From contig NZ_BDCG01000002.1 of assembly GCF_001613385.1 (NCBI RefSeq), positions 186,001 through 250,000 on the forward strand: a DNA stretch of 64,000 bases, given 5' to 3'. This DNA is from Nocardia flavorosea NBRC 108225. GTDB taxonomy: Bacteria; Actinomycetota; Actinomycetes; Mycobacteriales; Mycobacteriaceae. Below, piece after piece: positions 27,001 to 42,000 of the stretch (position 1 is the first letter of the stretch; every line of letters begins with the position of its first letter). The notes beneath the pieces are model-generated. The model saw nothing but the letters and a program-made list of their open reading frames with translations, was not told the DNA's origin and searched no databases. Both the position numbers and the translations under genes were made by a program.

Positions 27001-30000
27001 GAGGTCGCCGGCAACGAACTGGATGGTGTGCGGATCGGCAGGTTCGTTCTCGGTGTCGATTCCGAGCGCGAGCGGATCGCAGGTAAACGCACGTACCTGG
27101 TCTCCGTCGGCGGCCATGCGGGACAGTAGGTTTTCTACAGTGCGTGCTACCGCCGCGCCGCGCGAATTGCCCTGGGTCGCGATAAAGGTGACCGCGGTCC
27201 GAACCGCCGCGCTGCGCTGATCTGCCGGAACGCCCTCCTCGATCATGAAACCCAGCAGATCGGGGTGCAGCAGGCCCGCGCCGACTTCCGGACGGTCCGA
27301 ACGCACCTCCGCCACAGCGTCGAACACAATGCGCAGTGCTTCAGCACGTCGCCGTGCCATCGTCACCGGATCGCTCGGATCGAAAGCGAAGATCTCTTCG
27401 AGTTTCGTAATTATCAGACGCGCGGACCGCAGCTGGTTCTCGGTGGGAATTGCGAGACTTGACCGGCCCGGTCCGGCGCTCGGATCGGACGAGTGTCCGC
27501 TGTCCCTTCCCCCGGTGCCCGATTCGCGAAGTCCGGCGAGAGCTCGGCCGGCCTGCTCCGCCGTTCTGCTCCAGATGCCCGATGCACCCCGGGCCATCGC
27601 CTCGTACAACAGCTCGCGCCCGTCGACCGGACCACAGACAACTTCTACGCCCTCGTTGTTTCGAGCGAGCCCGAATATGCCATCGCGGCTGGCCTCCGGC
27701 CCCACTCTCGCCGGCACCCAGATAAGGAATTTGATGGGGCCCGTGTCATCGGCAATAACAGTTGCGAGTGTCTTCTCGGGCTCAAATAGGTCGTACCTGA
27801 TCTCGAAGAACAAGGTCACGTTGTCCGGTAAGGTCCGTTCCCGCGCGGCCGAAACCACGTCCGGATCAGAAGTTTCCAAACGGATCGGATCGGGCCCAAC
27901 GGCGTTCAGAACCGCTTCGAAGGTTTCCGTGTCGTCGACCCGGATCGCCGGCATCGCACGACCCCACCGAATGGACGACAGAGCATCATCCAAAGAGGTG
28001 AGAGCATAGTCGCGCACCGCCTGTTCGACGCTCAAATCGGTGATCGCGGTCCCATCCGGTACTTGATGGTAGTGATGGACCACCAGACCGCCGTCACCAG
28101 TTCGGAAGACCTGGATCCGAACCCCGTCGATACCCGGCGCGATACCGAACCAGCCCGGCCGGACAGCATTCCCCCAGTCCGCCCATACAGTTGTGTTCGC
28201 TGCCTGCGCACGGACCTCACCAAGAGCGACATCATCGCGCGGCGTGGCATCGTCGTCCCATTCGACAAGGTCCGAATCGGGACCGAATACCTCGCCACCG
28301 AGGTACCGGTCCTCGCTCAGTTCCATGTTGGCAAGAGTTTCGTCCTGCGTGTCCGGGAACAGGCGAGAAATCGCCGTGACAACAATCTGCAGCAGTGAAT
28401 CGGCCTGGTAGTTCGCGACTCTCGTAACCAATTCGCCCGGCGTGATATCGGCGGCTGCGCAGACTTCGTCCCAGATCCCGCCCAAGCCCAATTCACGAAT
28501 CCGATACTCGAAATAGTCGAGATCCAGATAGTTCAGCCCGCGCACGATATCCGCGGCGTCCCCGATATTCGGCGGTGATGCCTGCATATGCGACACGATC
28601 ATGTCTTCGACCCGGCCCGGGTCAGGGAGACCTGTGCCGTCATCGCCGACTGTCACCGAGTCGCCGTCCTCAACATCACCGTCAGCGGGATACAGCGTTG
28701 CGAAAGTTCTTCCGACGCCGGGATTCTGCTGCCCGATGGTGTAGGGACGGTCGATCAGCTCATGGTTCGGTGATGCCGAGACCGGGCGTTGGACGGGGTC
28801 TTCCCGGAGCCAGTCACGCCTGACGAAGCGGTCGGCACCCGAATCGTCCGTACCCTCATAAATCAGCATATAGGGGTGCCGGTACGGGGCTTCATCGTTC
28901 GATACCGGGTATTCCTCTACGATGGAAGCACGCGCACCGCGGCCCATATCCTTCAACTGCCGGCAAATAATGTCCAGCGCCGAATCGTGTTCGGAGGCGA
29001 TGACCTCGGATTCTCGGCCGGCCGTTGTAGGCGGCAGGTCCCGATCGCCTCGGTAGCTGCTGCCGGTCGCTTGCCATCGGTCGATATCCGCCGCGACGGC
29101 GGCCTCGCAGTCGGGCTGGTCACCTTCCAGCGCCTGGTCCAGCGCGGCATCGTCCAGTGACGCACTGGATGCGTCGTACTCGGGCCAGGCGGCCCGGTCC
29201 ACCGGGAGGTGATCGACCCATTCGATCGCGAAGCCACGTCTGATGAGCCGACGCAAGTCGGCGGTGTCCGACGCAGCTTCTGCCACCTCCGCGCCAACCG
29301 CTGGGTGACCCACGATCCGGATTTCGGGCGCACGCATGGGGAACAGTTGACCGATGTGTATCAGGGACTGCAACAACCCCTCGAGATCGGCGGCAATAGC
29401 CTCGCCCGTCATCGGTCCGATTCGCATCAGTGAGGCCACGGCCTGCCCCGGGTCGGCCCGTTTCGCGGCTTCGTATCCGTCGATGGCATCCACCAGCCGA
29501 AGTTCCAGCGGCTGGTTGTCCGTATCAGCGAACGTGTGCATCTCGATGAGGTCGGCGGTGTCGATATCACCCACCGCGACGACGAGACTGTCACCCAGCG
29601 AGACCACGTGGATCGACGGCTGTCCCGGTAGCCCGGCTACCATGCGCGCGGCATTTTCCAGAGGTGTCGCGAGCGAGTGCGGCGACGATTGCGGCACCTG
29701 TTGCGCACCACTCCGGTGGTCGGACTCCGCTGAACCCGGCACGTCGCTGGTCCCCGTCGCGATCAGCTGGGCGAATGCCCGGTGACGCCACCGGGCCGGT
29801 ACTCCCTCGGCTGCCGCGACCACCTCCGGCACACCCTCTACCAGCGACCACCGCTCCTCAGATTTCAGCGTCAGCCACCGCGCTGCGAGACCAGCCGGGT
29901 CGTCGTCGGCGATCCCCAATTCGGACAGCAGCTCCAGTGCACGGCGGCGGGTCTCCTGGCGATCGGCAGGGGCGTCGGGCAGCACGGGCCGCAGTGTCCG

Positions 30001-33000
30001 GGTGGGATTGCGCAATGCTTCTACCCGTGCGGCAAGCCGGGCCAGCTCCACCTCGGCCAACTCGAGTCGGAAAACGGCGTTTTCGAGATCTGCAATGGCC
30101 GCCGCATTTCGGGGCTGCTCGTTGGTCGTCTCCTCCGTTTCTCGATCGGAATCCGTGGTTACCGGAAGGTCGACGCTACTCATCAACGCGTCGAAAGCCT
30201 CGCGTTCGCGCAATCGGCGGCCGTCCCTTCTGAGGTCACTCGCGAACGCGCCGGACCGCACATTTTCCCTCGTGTCGAGCAGATCCCACCCGGCGGACTG
30301 TCCGGCCCACAACGCCTTGGCATACCATCCGCCGCGCTCCCACTTTGCCGCGCCGTATGCCCGTTCGGTATCCGATACAGGTGATTGCCTACCGTCGGGA
30401 TCATTCCCACGACCTTGCAGGTAGGCCCGCTGCTGCTCGAGATGTCTCGCTTCCAGGCCCGCGACCAAGGCATCGGCGGCATATTCGATCGCCGGGGACT
30501 GCGCCATCGGTTCCTGCCCGGCATCCGCGATCGAGCGCGCAGCACCGGTGACGATATTCTCGGTGAGCGCATCGACATCCGTTCCGCCCGACACCGCCGC
30601 GAAGAAATCATTATCACGGGTGACCAACGGAGTGAGCAGTTCATCCACCACTGCCGCCGGAGCCAGCGCAGATACACCCGCCTGGTGCAGGTCCCGCAAT
30701 CGCTGCTCGATCCGATGTGCGGTCTCCACAGCCACCAGATACGTTCTGTACGCCTGCTCTAGACGGTTGTCCTGATCAAATGGCACGCCAGTGGCGCCGG
30801 AATCCGACTTCAGCCTGACGTACTCGACGGCGTCGTTCTCGAGACTCGAACGTAGCGCGTCCACGGCAGCTAGGTCATCGGTCAATGCGGCAAACAACCG
30901 CTGCTCCACCGTGCCGGCCTCGACGACCTCACTCCTCTCACCATCCCGGCCCAGCAACCGTTCGCCATCGGGCTCCCCGGGCCCCGAAGAACCCTCCGAG
31001 TGGGGCCCATCGGAATCGCCCGGACCGAATTCGGAGCCGATTCCTTCGATCCTATAGTTCGGCCCATAGGCACTGATCGGACCGTAATCACGAGAATCCG
31101 CCTCACCCTCCAAAAAGGCCTCGTTGAGGGAAGTTTCGGGCCGGCCCTCGGCGTCACGGCGTATCACCTTTATCCCGGACGCATCACCTGCCCAAATATT
31201 CGCCCATTCAGGCAGTTCAGGCTTCACACTCAACTTACCGGATTCGTAATCGGCAAGATCCTTACAGTATCGAGCTACCTCACTGAACGCGTAACGAGAT
31301 TCCGCGTAACTCAGGTCGACCGCCTCGCCCGCCTCCATCCGGGCTATATCCTCGTCCGAAATCTTCGTCAGATCCAACAATATGAGTTCACTGCCGTTCA
31401 CGGACCGACGACCACCGAATGCGTGGGAACCGACTTGCCACACATCCTCCCGGTTCTTCCGGGCATAATCGAACACGATTTCCATACGCCAACCCGGCGG
31501 GAGGGAATAACACGACTCGACCAGGCCGCCAGGACCATACCGAATATCTCGCGACCACATCGCACCGCGACGCATCGCATAATCGACACCACGTAACTCG
31601 GGTGCACCGTCCCCACTGCTCACCGGACGAGAAGAATCCACGGCGAAATGCTCCGGCGTCTGCATCTGCGTCACCAAAAGCATCCGCCAACCGCAATCCG
31701 AACCCGTCAACTCCTCGACAGGCGGATTCGTCCCGGTCGCGACCGCACTTCCATCGACAATCCCGCTCCCATCCGACGCCCCGCCGACCGGACCTCGGAT
31801 CCCCGATCCCCGGCCCATCTCATACAACACTCGAGCACGTCCCACAAAAGGCCCTCGCGCAGAGCCCATCCCAGAGACCTCGGACCCGGGCATCATCCCA
31901 TCCAGTTCCCCACCACCAGCAGGGGCCGGTGCAGATGCCGAATCCGTCTCCGACATGCTGGACACAGATGACTCGACGGTCACAGACCCACTGGGCTCGA
32001 CATCTACCCCGATATCCGGGAGCCATATCTGTGTCACACCCCCCGCCTTGTCCACGATCAGGATTTCTTCGAGGCCGCTTACCGGCTTGTCCTGCAACGC
32101 ACTACGTATCGCGTCCGAATGCACCGGTGTGTTTGCGAGGTTCACAACGATCCGGGTTGGTCGACTCCGCTCGGACAAGGACTGCTCACCCAGTTTTCGC
32201 AGACGCCGCACAACCCCGTCTGCGGTGGCGCCGCCCGGCTCGTAAAGACCGAATGGCCGGTCTTCGACGACAAACGCCGCCTTGCGGAGACCGCTTTGCG
32301 GTGGAGGATCGATCCGATAGCCGAGTCGGGTCAGGGCTTGGGTCGTCTTGTTCGAGGGCACGGTGGAACCCTCGGGCAAACTCCGATCAGCGTCCGGGAC
32401 CAGCGACGGAACCGTATGCGGGGAGATTCCGGACAACGAGCCGGTCGTGGGCGCGAACGGCTCCTCCTTCGCGTGCGCGTCCGACGCCGGTGACACCGAA
32501 TGCTTTTCGGCCAGGATTGTGGCCAGGACACGATCGAGCTCTTCCTCGTTACCGGTACGTTTCAGGTCGGCGAGTTCCCCGATTCGGCGGACCAGGTCGT
32601 CATACTTTTGCTGTTGACCGATCAGGCTCCGGGCGGCGGTGAGATGCTCGCTCCGAGCAGGCCGAGACTGTCGGTCATCAGTGGGCAAGTGATCCGGGTT
32701 CGAAGGTAGCTCGGTATACGCCGCTTCTACCTCGGCGGAGAGCTGTTCGATGAACTCGCTGTCCAAACTGCCGGACACATCACGCGCTTCACCCCGAGAC
32801 TCTGTGTAGGCGAGGCGGGCTCGATCCAGCTCAGCGCCGGCCTCGAGCAACTCCGTCACCAAGATATCTGCGGCCCGCACCCTGGTCATCATCAGGCGGT
32901 ATCGCTCGACGTCGGCTATCAACCCCTGGTTCTCGCTGATCCACCGCTGAAGCCGCTCGGCCCGAGCGGCATCGGCCGTCTCCGCTTCCAACTCCCGGGT

Positions 33001-36000
33001 GTACCGCCGCACATTGGCCCTCCACTCGGCCACATACTCCGGATCAATCCGCAAGTCATCGTTTTCGAGACCGAACCCGAGCCGGTTCGAAATCTCCCAG
33101 CGCGCACGTTCCGCCTCGGCACGCATTGCGTCCAGTTCGGGGCCCAGCACGTCGGCAGACCGCATCGCCGTCCCCTGTTCCGACAACTCGGCCGGATCGG
33201 ATCCCTCCGCGGCAATATCAGAGGCTTGTCGACCACTCCCCTCAGCCATGGCCAGCACTTGCAGGTACTCGTACATATGCCGGAGGTAACTCCGGACGGC
33301 CTCTGCCACCGTCACTTCGTCCCACGAGCCATCGAACTGCCCCGTGAGCTCCGCGGTGATCTCGGCGTGGGTTTTCCCGTCCAATCGCGCCTCGACCATG
33401 AACCGGGCTTCGTCCGATTCCAACGCCCCCAACGCCACCACATAATGGTGGTCACCCCGGTTGCGGGCGGACCATAGGGTCGCGCGGACCTCGGCCAACG
33501 GAATCGAGGCCGGTTCACGGCCTGCCACTCCAGATCGGATTCGCGAGTCTGAAGCCGAGCCGCCATTATCCGCAGTTTCGTCCGCCCGCAGATGTGCAGG
33601 AACCCGAGCCCTTCCGACAAACCCACCGAGACGCGGCATAGACGATCGCGAACCGACTGTGCCCGGCGCCGCAATCACCTGTCCCGGCTCACCGCCGGAT
33701 CCCTCAGCGACCGTCACCGCGGAGTCAGTCGCGGTCAGAGTTGATGAAGGATCGGATGGTATTTCGGTGTCTTCCGTCGCGCCCCGCGGCGTCACCGCGG
33801 CCCGGTTCTTGCCAGCGTCCATTGACTCCCAGAAGCCTGACTCCTCGAGACGCTGGGTGGCCATGACCAGAAGACCTAGCGGATCGACCTGCAGCAGATT
33901 GCGAGCCATACCGTCCAGATGCTTGCGGATACCCGCCCGATCGCTCGGCTCAACCGATGTCAACCGGTTCCAGTAGTCGGTCCAGACCGGCATATCCCGG
34001 CGCCGCTCTGCCAACACTTCCAACGCATCCACCAGTGCGGCAAACGCATCAATCTGCTCCTCGTGTTTCGGATTCGGATGTTTAACCACCGGTGAATCCG
34101 CCACCCGTGCACCTTCCTCGACCGACGGCACAACATAAACTCCGACTGCCGGATCCGACACGCCCCCAACCCGATTGCTTGTTCTGTCGTACCAGTCGAG
34201 GATGCCGGGCAACTGCCGATACAAGCCCATGATCCGAAGCGTCGCGACGCGATCGGATACAGGTAGCCCCTCGATGAGCCGGGTCGCCAACCATCGCTGC
34301 GCACCCGGACGTGTAGCCGGATTCAGCAGGTCCGAGACCAACTGCGGTCCAAGGCCGAATCCGATCAAGTCCAGAAGCGGGTTGACCACACACTCCACTT
34401 GCAGGGCAGCCGCCTGAGCCGAAGTACGGTCCGATTGCCCTATCCCCAGAGCGGGCATGGCAGTCGTCTCGGTGGCAGGAGGCCGGGCTCCCTCCGCGTC
34501 CGCTGGCGCTCGCTGGTACGCGGAAGCCCCTGATTCACTGAGTCCAGCGCCGCCTGGAACGCCCAGAGCATCGACATACTTGTCCGCCCACCGATTCTCG
34601 TCACCTGAATCCTCCGGCGGATTCTGAGAATTCCAGAACCGAACGACAACCTTCGTGTAGTCACCAGCTGGCCCGATTTCCGACTGAACCTCATCAAGCA
34701 CAACACGATCGAATTGGAGTAGCCGCTCGGCCATCTTACCGGTGAAAGAATCCCACAGAGCTTCTGTGATAACTGCTCTGGTAATGGGTTCGGCGCTACG
34801 CAACCTCGCGTTGAATGTCTCGAGTTGCGACCCACCGAAATCATCGGACCAAGTGTCCTCGATACCTTGGATCACATCGCCGAACTCGGCAACCATCGCT
34901 TCGAACATCACCCCACCACGGGGTGTGGCAGGTCCCGTAGCGATCCGGTAGTGCAGAACACCGCCCTGGACGTTGCCGGAAATACCCTGGAAGTCCGGCC
35001 CGGTAGCGCGGCCGCCATAGCCGTTCGAGTAGCTCGCTCCATACAACCCATGCTCGACTGAACTAGAGTAGCCGCGGGACTGACCGCTTTTCCTATGGCG
35101 CGGGCGAGATTCCTGTGATTCCGCGCCTACCGAACTGTCGGGTCGCACTTCCCCCAGTTCCGCGGAGTAAAACGCGGCGAGGTTGTGTTCCCCCGACAAC
35201 TCCGTCACGTGAAGGGCATTCGAACGGCGATTCTGTCCGGCCTGTCCTGGATTGCCACCTGCCGCAGTCGCACCGATATCGAACTCTGGCACATCGCCCA
35301 GCCGATCGGGATTCAGCAATCGTCCGGTTTCCGGATCCCGGCGCCACGCGGCCTTCCCCGGCTCATCGGCGTCGATGTCCACAACGTGGATCGGCATACG
35401 ATCAGCGCCCCGGTAGAACACGCCATAATACGCCTGAACCATGTTACTGCCAGCCGGTACCGGATTCGGATCATCGATCTCGAAGCGCACCGGACCGCCT
35501 TGCTTATCGCGTAAGGCTTTAAGCTGGAACGCGTGGACCCGCACTGAGGAATGGATCGGATCGAACGGTTTCTGGTGTTCGGTGAAGATCACCGCTCGCC
35601 CGACCACTCCGACGCCGTCTCCGGCGAGCTCGCGCATCTTTTCTCTGATATCAGCCAACTCGTCGAACCGCATGGAAAGTCCGCCTGAAGCCCACACTGC
35701 TTCAACGGGGTCAGTTCCTTCCGGCCGGTGCGCGGAACTCAGGTCGACCGGCAGCCCCAGACCGGCCAGCGTCCTGGGCACACACCCATTTCGCGGCTCC
35801 CCGCTGCGGTACAACACATAACCGTCGGTGCCGTCGGTCACCGGCTGCGGCCCACGGAAATCCGGGCCGACGAGGCCCGCGGCCTCCTCCGCAATATCTA
35901 CCGCGGCCGCCAGCGCCAGAACCCGTTCGAACTGTTCCCGCAACACCCGGTCGTCCGGTACGCCGGTCCCTCGAGGCCGGGATGCCTGCTCACCTTGTGC

Positions 36001-39000
36001 GCGCAACGCGATCCGGTGCAGTTCGAACTCGAGCAAACTTCGATCGACCAGCGCCGGTGGAACTCCCAACCAGCTTGCGACCAGTCTCAACTCCGTGTTG
36101 CAGAACATCCGCAAGAGCTTCGCGCGAGCCACCCGGCTATTTGTGAGGTCCGCTGGATCCAGGCCGGCTCGGTCCAGAAGATCGGCCAGATGCTGCTCCG
36201 GTTCCACGACAATCGGTTCGGTCTGATCAGTCACGGGAGAGTCGGGCATGGTGGCCGCGTCGTCTGTTCGCGAGACCTGGTCCGAGGTCGCCTCCGCCCG
36301 GCCACTCGCGAGACGTTCACCGTCAGCGGCATGTACTGTACCATTTGGTGTTTCCACCAGTACTTCCCGAGCAGAGGTTCGGACCACACCGTGACGACGA
36401 GTCACCGCACCGGTATACGGCGATATCCATTCGAAATCGACAGGATAATCAACCGGGTCTCGATCTCGGCGGCCGAACACCTCGCCCGAATCTTCGATGG
36501 CCTGCAACGCCCGAGCTGCGAGATCGGCCTCGGATTCGCCGTCCACTCCGAGCACAATGAGACGCGGTGCGCCATCCGCGGAACTCATCCCGACATGTCC
36601 GGATATCCCGGTGGATCCATTGTCCCCCAGTTCGTGGCGGCGTTCGGCCAGTCGCATAAGCACTTGGTCGGGTACTTCGGTGCCTTCCGCCGACGGGTCG
36701 CCCTGCCCGGCGGCGCGTAATTCCTCCTCGGGTACCTGGTATCCGGATTCCGACGGCGGAGGACGGCGCCGTTCTTTTCTCCGCTGTCTGTCGAGTGCCT
36801 CGACCAGTAGATCGTGCATTTCCGCACCGGGAACTGTTATCGGGCCGAGCGCCTCGGCTTGGACACCGGCTTCCGCCACGAACTCCGCCGCCTCCAGATC
36901 CCCAGAAGCATCGAACCCACGGGCACTGATCTGGTGAAGCCAGGCGTAGAGCCCTACCATGCCCAGTTCCGGGTCCGGCGGGTTCGACGCCACGTACGCT
37001 TCGATCACTACGCGTCCTGCCTCGATCGAGGCACGCTTCGCGCCACTCTTGTCCATCACGTGCATTAGTTCGTGAAGAACACAGAGGTAGACGGGCTTAT
37101 CTCCGCTGTGTATGTACCCGTTCCTGGAAGCGTCATCGAGTACTCGCTCGAACTCCGGCAAGCGCGCAGCCCACTGTCGACTGAACTCGATCGAGTTCCT
37201 CCCGTACTCACCTCGTTTCATTTGGGAAAGCGGTGTTTCGGTGGCCGCGTATTCATAACGCGGCATATCCCGGACTTCGGTTTTCACCAGCCCCATCTCC
37301 GGATGGGCGGAAAACACGTCGTGCACGGCTTGCGCGAATTGCCTTACGACTTCCACCTCGATCGGTGGTTCGTTGCCCCGGTCCCAGCGATCTTCGAAGT
37401 CGACCCGCAGACCGTGCTCTTCTCTGAGGAAATCCGAGATTTCCTGGACGGAACCTTCGGTCAATACCGGCAGGCGGGCCGACGGACGCGACTCGAACCA
37501 CTCGGCGGGCACAGTCCGGGAAATCGGAGACCCCGCGAGACGTATCGCAGCCGCAGACTCGGCCATCAGCAATCGATACAGCAGCCTGGCCGGCTGCGGT
37601 GCCCCGTCGCCGAGTCTATCAACCAATTCGAAGGCGAACTCCACCGCACGCTTACCGTTGAACCCGGCATCATCGAACACATCGCCGATCTGACTCGCCC
37701 ACCCGGAGAACCCGCCCGCTGGCTCCGACCACGTTGTCGACAGCCACGAAACATAGTTTTCCCGGAGTACCATCTCCGCCCGAAGGCTTGTCGCGTAATA
37801 CGCCGAAGCGTCCACTGCGGCTCCGAATTTCTGAACTACCGTGCGGTAAATACTGCCGTTGGGCGATGGCTCTTCGAGGAGCCGTGGCGAAATAGTGATC
37901 GCATTGATGTAACCGCCGCCCTCGCGCCCACCCCACGGCTCGATACTCAAAGATACCGGTTCGTCGTCGAACGGTTCCATTATCTGCACCGCACGGATAT
38001 CGATATCCGGGTATCGGGTCAGCATATCGTCCAACGCACGAACGAGTTCCCGCAGCGCCGGTACAGTCAAATTCGAGCCGAGATAGCGCGGGATTTCGAT
38101 ACCGTGCTTGTCGCCCAGCCATCCCATCATTTCCTCGAGCACGCGCCGCGCGGGCCGTGACGCAGCCCAAGAATTCTCCGCGATATTTTCTGCGTCCGTT
38201 ACAAGTTCTGGTGGAACGTAAACCCCCGCCCGCATCTCGAACTGTGCGTGCAATTCTCCGCCTGCGATAGAACCCAACTCGGAGCCGGATTCTGAAGCCG
38301 CAAAGGCATGAATGGCCAGCTTGTCGATCAGCGTGTCGATCGGATCGTCCGGAGAATCCATGCCGAATTCCCGACCCAACCAAATGGCGAAGCTTTCCCG
38401 GCCCGCACGATCACTCTGGCGAAACACCCGGAACAGAAGTCGATACTCCGAGTTCTGTTCCGGAGGCACAGCCGTGCGTAACGCTTCACCGAATGCCAAT
38501 GCCGCGAGGAAGAAGCCCGGCCGGTCGACCGACGCCCCGTACTCGCCGACCACCCGCATCAGTTCGTCGCGGTCGGCGAGCAGCCGCTCGTGCACTGCAA
38601 TCGCGCGACCCGGCACCACAGCGAAATCCCGGGGGTCGTTGCTATCGCGAATCACCCCTACTCCGCGGATGCCCGGGACGCCGTACTTGGCGAAGAGGTG
38701 ATGCAGGCCGTCGGCAAACTCGGCGACAGTGACCGCGTCGAGACCGGATGTCTCGAAGCGCACAGCGGAGAAGCCTGCAACAGTATCACCGTCTGTCCGG
38801 ACACCGTAGCTCTGCCCCAGGCCGGCGAACAGGGCGCCCGTCTCCGACCTCAGCCAGGCCGGTAGGTCCTCAGCCGCTGTTGTCCCGGCGAATTTCAGGG
38901 CTGCATGCTCCGCCGGCCCGACACCGTCCTCGGTTGGCGACGCAGACGCAGACGCACTGATGCGCGGGAGGAATATGCGCAACAGACCGTCCCGGAATCC

Positions 39001-42000
39001 TGAAGCCCGCGACGCGCTGAGCCTGTTCCGGAGCGATGCGATCGATCGCCGGATGCCGAGAGAATCGGCGCTCCTCCCCGCTGTGCCTTCAGCAAGTCCG
39101 GTCGTCGTCATTCCGGCATTCGGGTCGCCGATCTCCTGGTAAGCAATCCAGTCGAGGTCAACCTGCTCGGAAGTACCCACTGGGCCTTGCGGCCCGCCGG
39201 AACCGCTATCGCTGAAACCTCGGACGCAGAAGTCGATATCGCGCACAGCCCGCAGCGATTGCAGGCGGCCGGTATCCCAATCAGTCGGTTCGCCGAGAAC
39301 ATCCGCGCGCAACAGGCCGCACTCCATGAGAAGTGCGATGCAGTGATCTCGGTGCGCGGTGACCGATGACCGATGCATTACCAGGTTTTCGAGTTGCGCC
39401 GAGAGACGAGCCTCATCAGTGCGTAAGGTATTGATTTTGCTCGTCAGGTGGGTGCGTTGCTCGTCGCCCGGGTCGACCCACCGCCGCTGCACATTCGGTA
39501 TCGCGGTCGGCCGGTCATGCTGTTTTTTCGCCTCGACGAGATCGGCGCGGACTTTCGACCGTTCGCGGTCGATCTGTGCGTAGCGGTCGTCGAAAGCAGC
39601 AAGATCTGCGGGTGCGGAGAGGACCGCGGCGGCCGCGTCGACGTATTGGACCGCAGAGGTCAGAGCAACATCGGCGGCAGGCGACCCTGGGACCTTCTGC
39701 AGAATTTGCGCTACCAATGCGTCCCGTACCGCGGCCGCGGTACGCCGGTCTGCATGCGTGTCGTCCGCCTCGGCCGGACGCCGGATTTCCGCGGCATTCG
39801 CCCGCGCAGCGGAGCCGACGTCCGAGCGCGGTACCCAGCCGTAGTCGGACAACCAGGCCTCCGTGACCGCACCGTCTGCGGCGACTCGCCGCAGTTCGAC
39901 CGGGATGTTCGCCTCCCGCAACACCTGCAATTCCGCAGGTTCCAGGTAGGGGTCACCGGCAGTGTCGGCGAACAACACCAGTTGCCCATCCGAAAGCCTT
40001 CCCCAGGTACCGACCGCAACTCCACCACTTCGGTCGAATTCGTTGCGGACCGCCTGTTGCTGCTCTTCCAGCGTGCGGTCGTATTCGGCGACGAGAACGG
40101 ATATCGCCTGCATACCAGGGTCGTCCAAATTCACGTTGTCCGCGGACAACTGTTCCCGCGCTGCGGACACCAGTCGGCTGGTGACAAGTTGCTCCGGATC
40201 AGGGACCAGACCGGCAAGTGCCTCGACCAGTTCACCCGCTATCCGCAGTTGTTCGGAGTTCGGGGCGACTTTCGGCGCATCGAATGATGCCCGAAGACAT
40301 GTGTCGACCGCTGCCGCCAGAGACTCGACGGGAACTCCCGCGGTAGCCGCCGCCTGCACCCGGTACCCGATTTCTGCCAGCGCATCGTAATCGCTGGAGG
40401 AAACCGGCCGCGACCGAAGGATCAGGTCACCTAGTTCCTTTACCAGTCTCCGGGTATAGCGTCCGGGCCAACCTTCAGGGAGCAGCCCCGGCGGGTCTGT
40501 CTCATATGCAGGGCGCTCGGAACCCGAGTCCACGTCCTTCGTCCGCCCACGCTCGATCCTGTCCAGCACCTCGAGGAGATTCTGCGCAAGAGATCGCGGA
40601 TCGGTGGGCTCGGGTTCAGGCTCGGGCTGCCTCCACCCGGTCTCTGGCACTTCGATCGTCGTGCCATCGATGGTGGAACGAAGGCTACCTGTCCGACGCA
40701 GGGCTGTGCCGTGATCGTCGACCAGCCAGAACTCCACCTCGGTGTTCTCGCCCAGGCCGGCGAACGCGTCAGGATTGTTCGCGAGCGCAGTAGCCAGTCG
40801 ATCACGCACCGTGTCCGGCGACTGGCTGCGGTCGGCAATCATTACGAGGTGCGGAACGCCGGTCGCCGACACCAACCCCACTTGATTCGGCCCGTCCGCC
40901 ACGAACGTGCACTGCTGTTCTCCAGCGTCGTTCTCGACGCCGAAAAGTTCGGATGCGAACAGTGTGCGTTGTTTCGCCCGCTCGAGCAGGCCGGTGGCGG
41001 CTGTGTCGATCTTGGCGAGCTCACGATCGATGAGCGCGTTCAGTCCCGCGCCCTGTGCGGCGTCGGGGTGGGAATCCGCCTGCTGCCGCAGCGCGTTCTC
41101 GGTTTCCCGGACTTCGGCCGCGGCCGCGGCGACCGCCAGCTCGTTGATCGCCCGCAACTGTTCCTGCTTCCCCGGCAGTGGCGTCGTTTCCGGGTCGCCC
41201 GAGTCCGGCAGCTCGGCTATCAGCCCGCCGGCCTGCTCCTGCCACTTGTTCCACGCATCGGCACGGCCCGTCAGCAAAGTTTCCCGCAGCTGCCTCGCGG
41301 TGCGGAAAGTGGCGCGGTCCTCGGGTGAAAGCGTCGACCCGGTGGTGTCGAAGGCAGCGAGTTCCGCGAGCGAGGGCACCGTCCCTGCCGAGGCCGGCGC
41401 ACCACCACGGCGCAACAACCGCTCGAGAGTCCTGGCGTTCTCTGCAAGTCGCTCATCGTAACGATTCACCGATGCGGCGGCTTCGAACAGGGCAAGTACG
41501 GCGGCGGCCGTTTCGCGTACCCGCGAAGCGGGAATCGCAGCGATGTTCTGCACGGTCAACGCTTCCGCGGCTGTCCACAGGTCCCCGCTGCGCACATCGT
41601 CCGCGGCCACCGGATGGGGGGGCTCGTCCACCGAGGTCCATTCCCCGGACGCTCCCCGCCGCTCGGTCACCGAACGGCCGGCGCCATCGACCCGGACCCG
41701 CAGATATCCCAACTCCACCGGGCTGCCCTCGGGCAGGACAACCGGTTCGACAGTCCTCCCCGCCACGTCTACCTCGGGATCTGTGAGACCCTCGGGCATC
41801 ACCCACACCATCCGGCCGGGAAGCAACGCCCCCCATTTACCGAACTCGACTCCGCCCAGCCGTTTCCGTTCCACGCGGGCGGCGGCACGCACCAAGTCAC
41901 TGTGCTCGCTCAACACCTGCTGTAGGAGCTGAAGTCCCCTGTCCCCTGTCCCCCGCCCAGCCGGACCCGACGCCGCCACCACACTGCGTGCATCCGCCAG

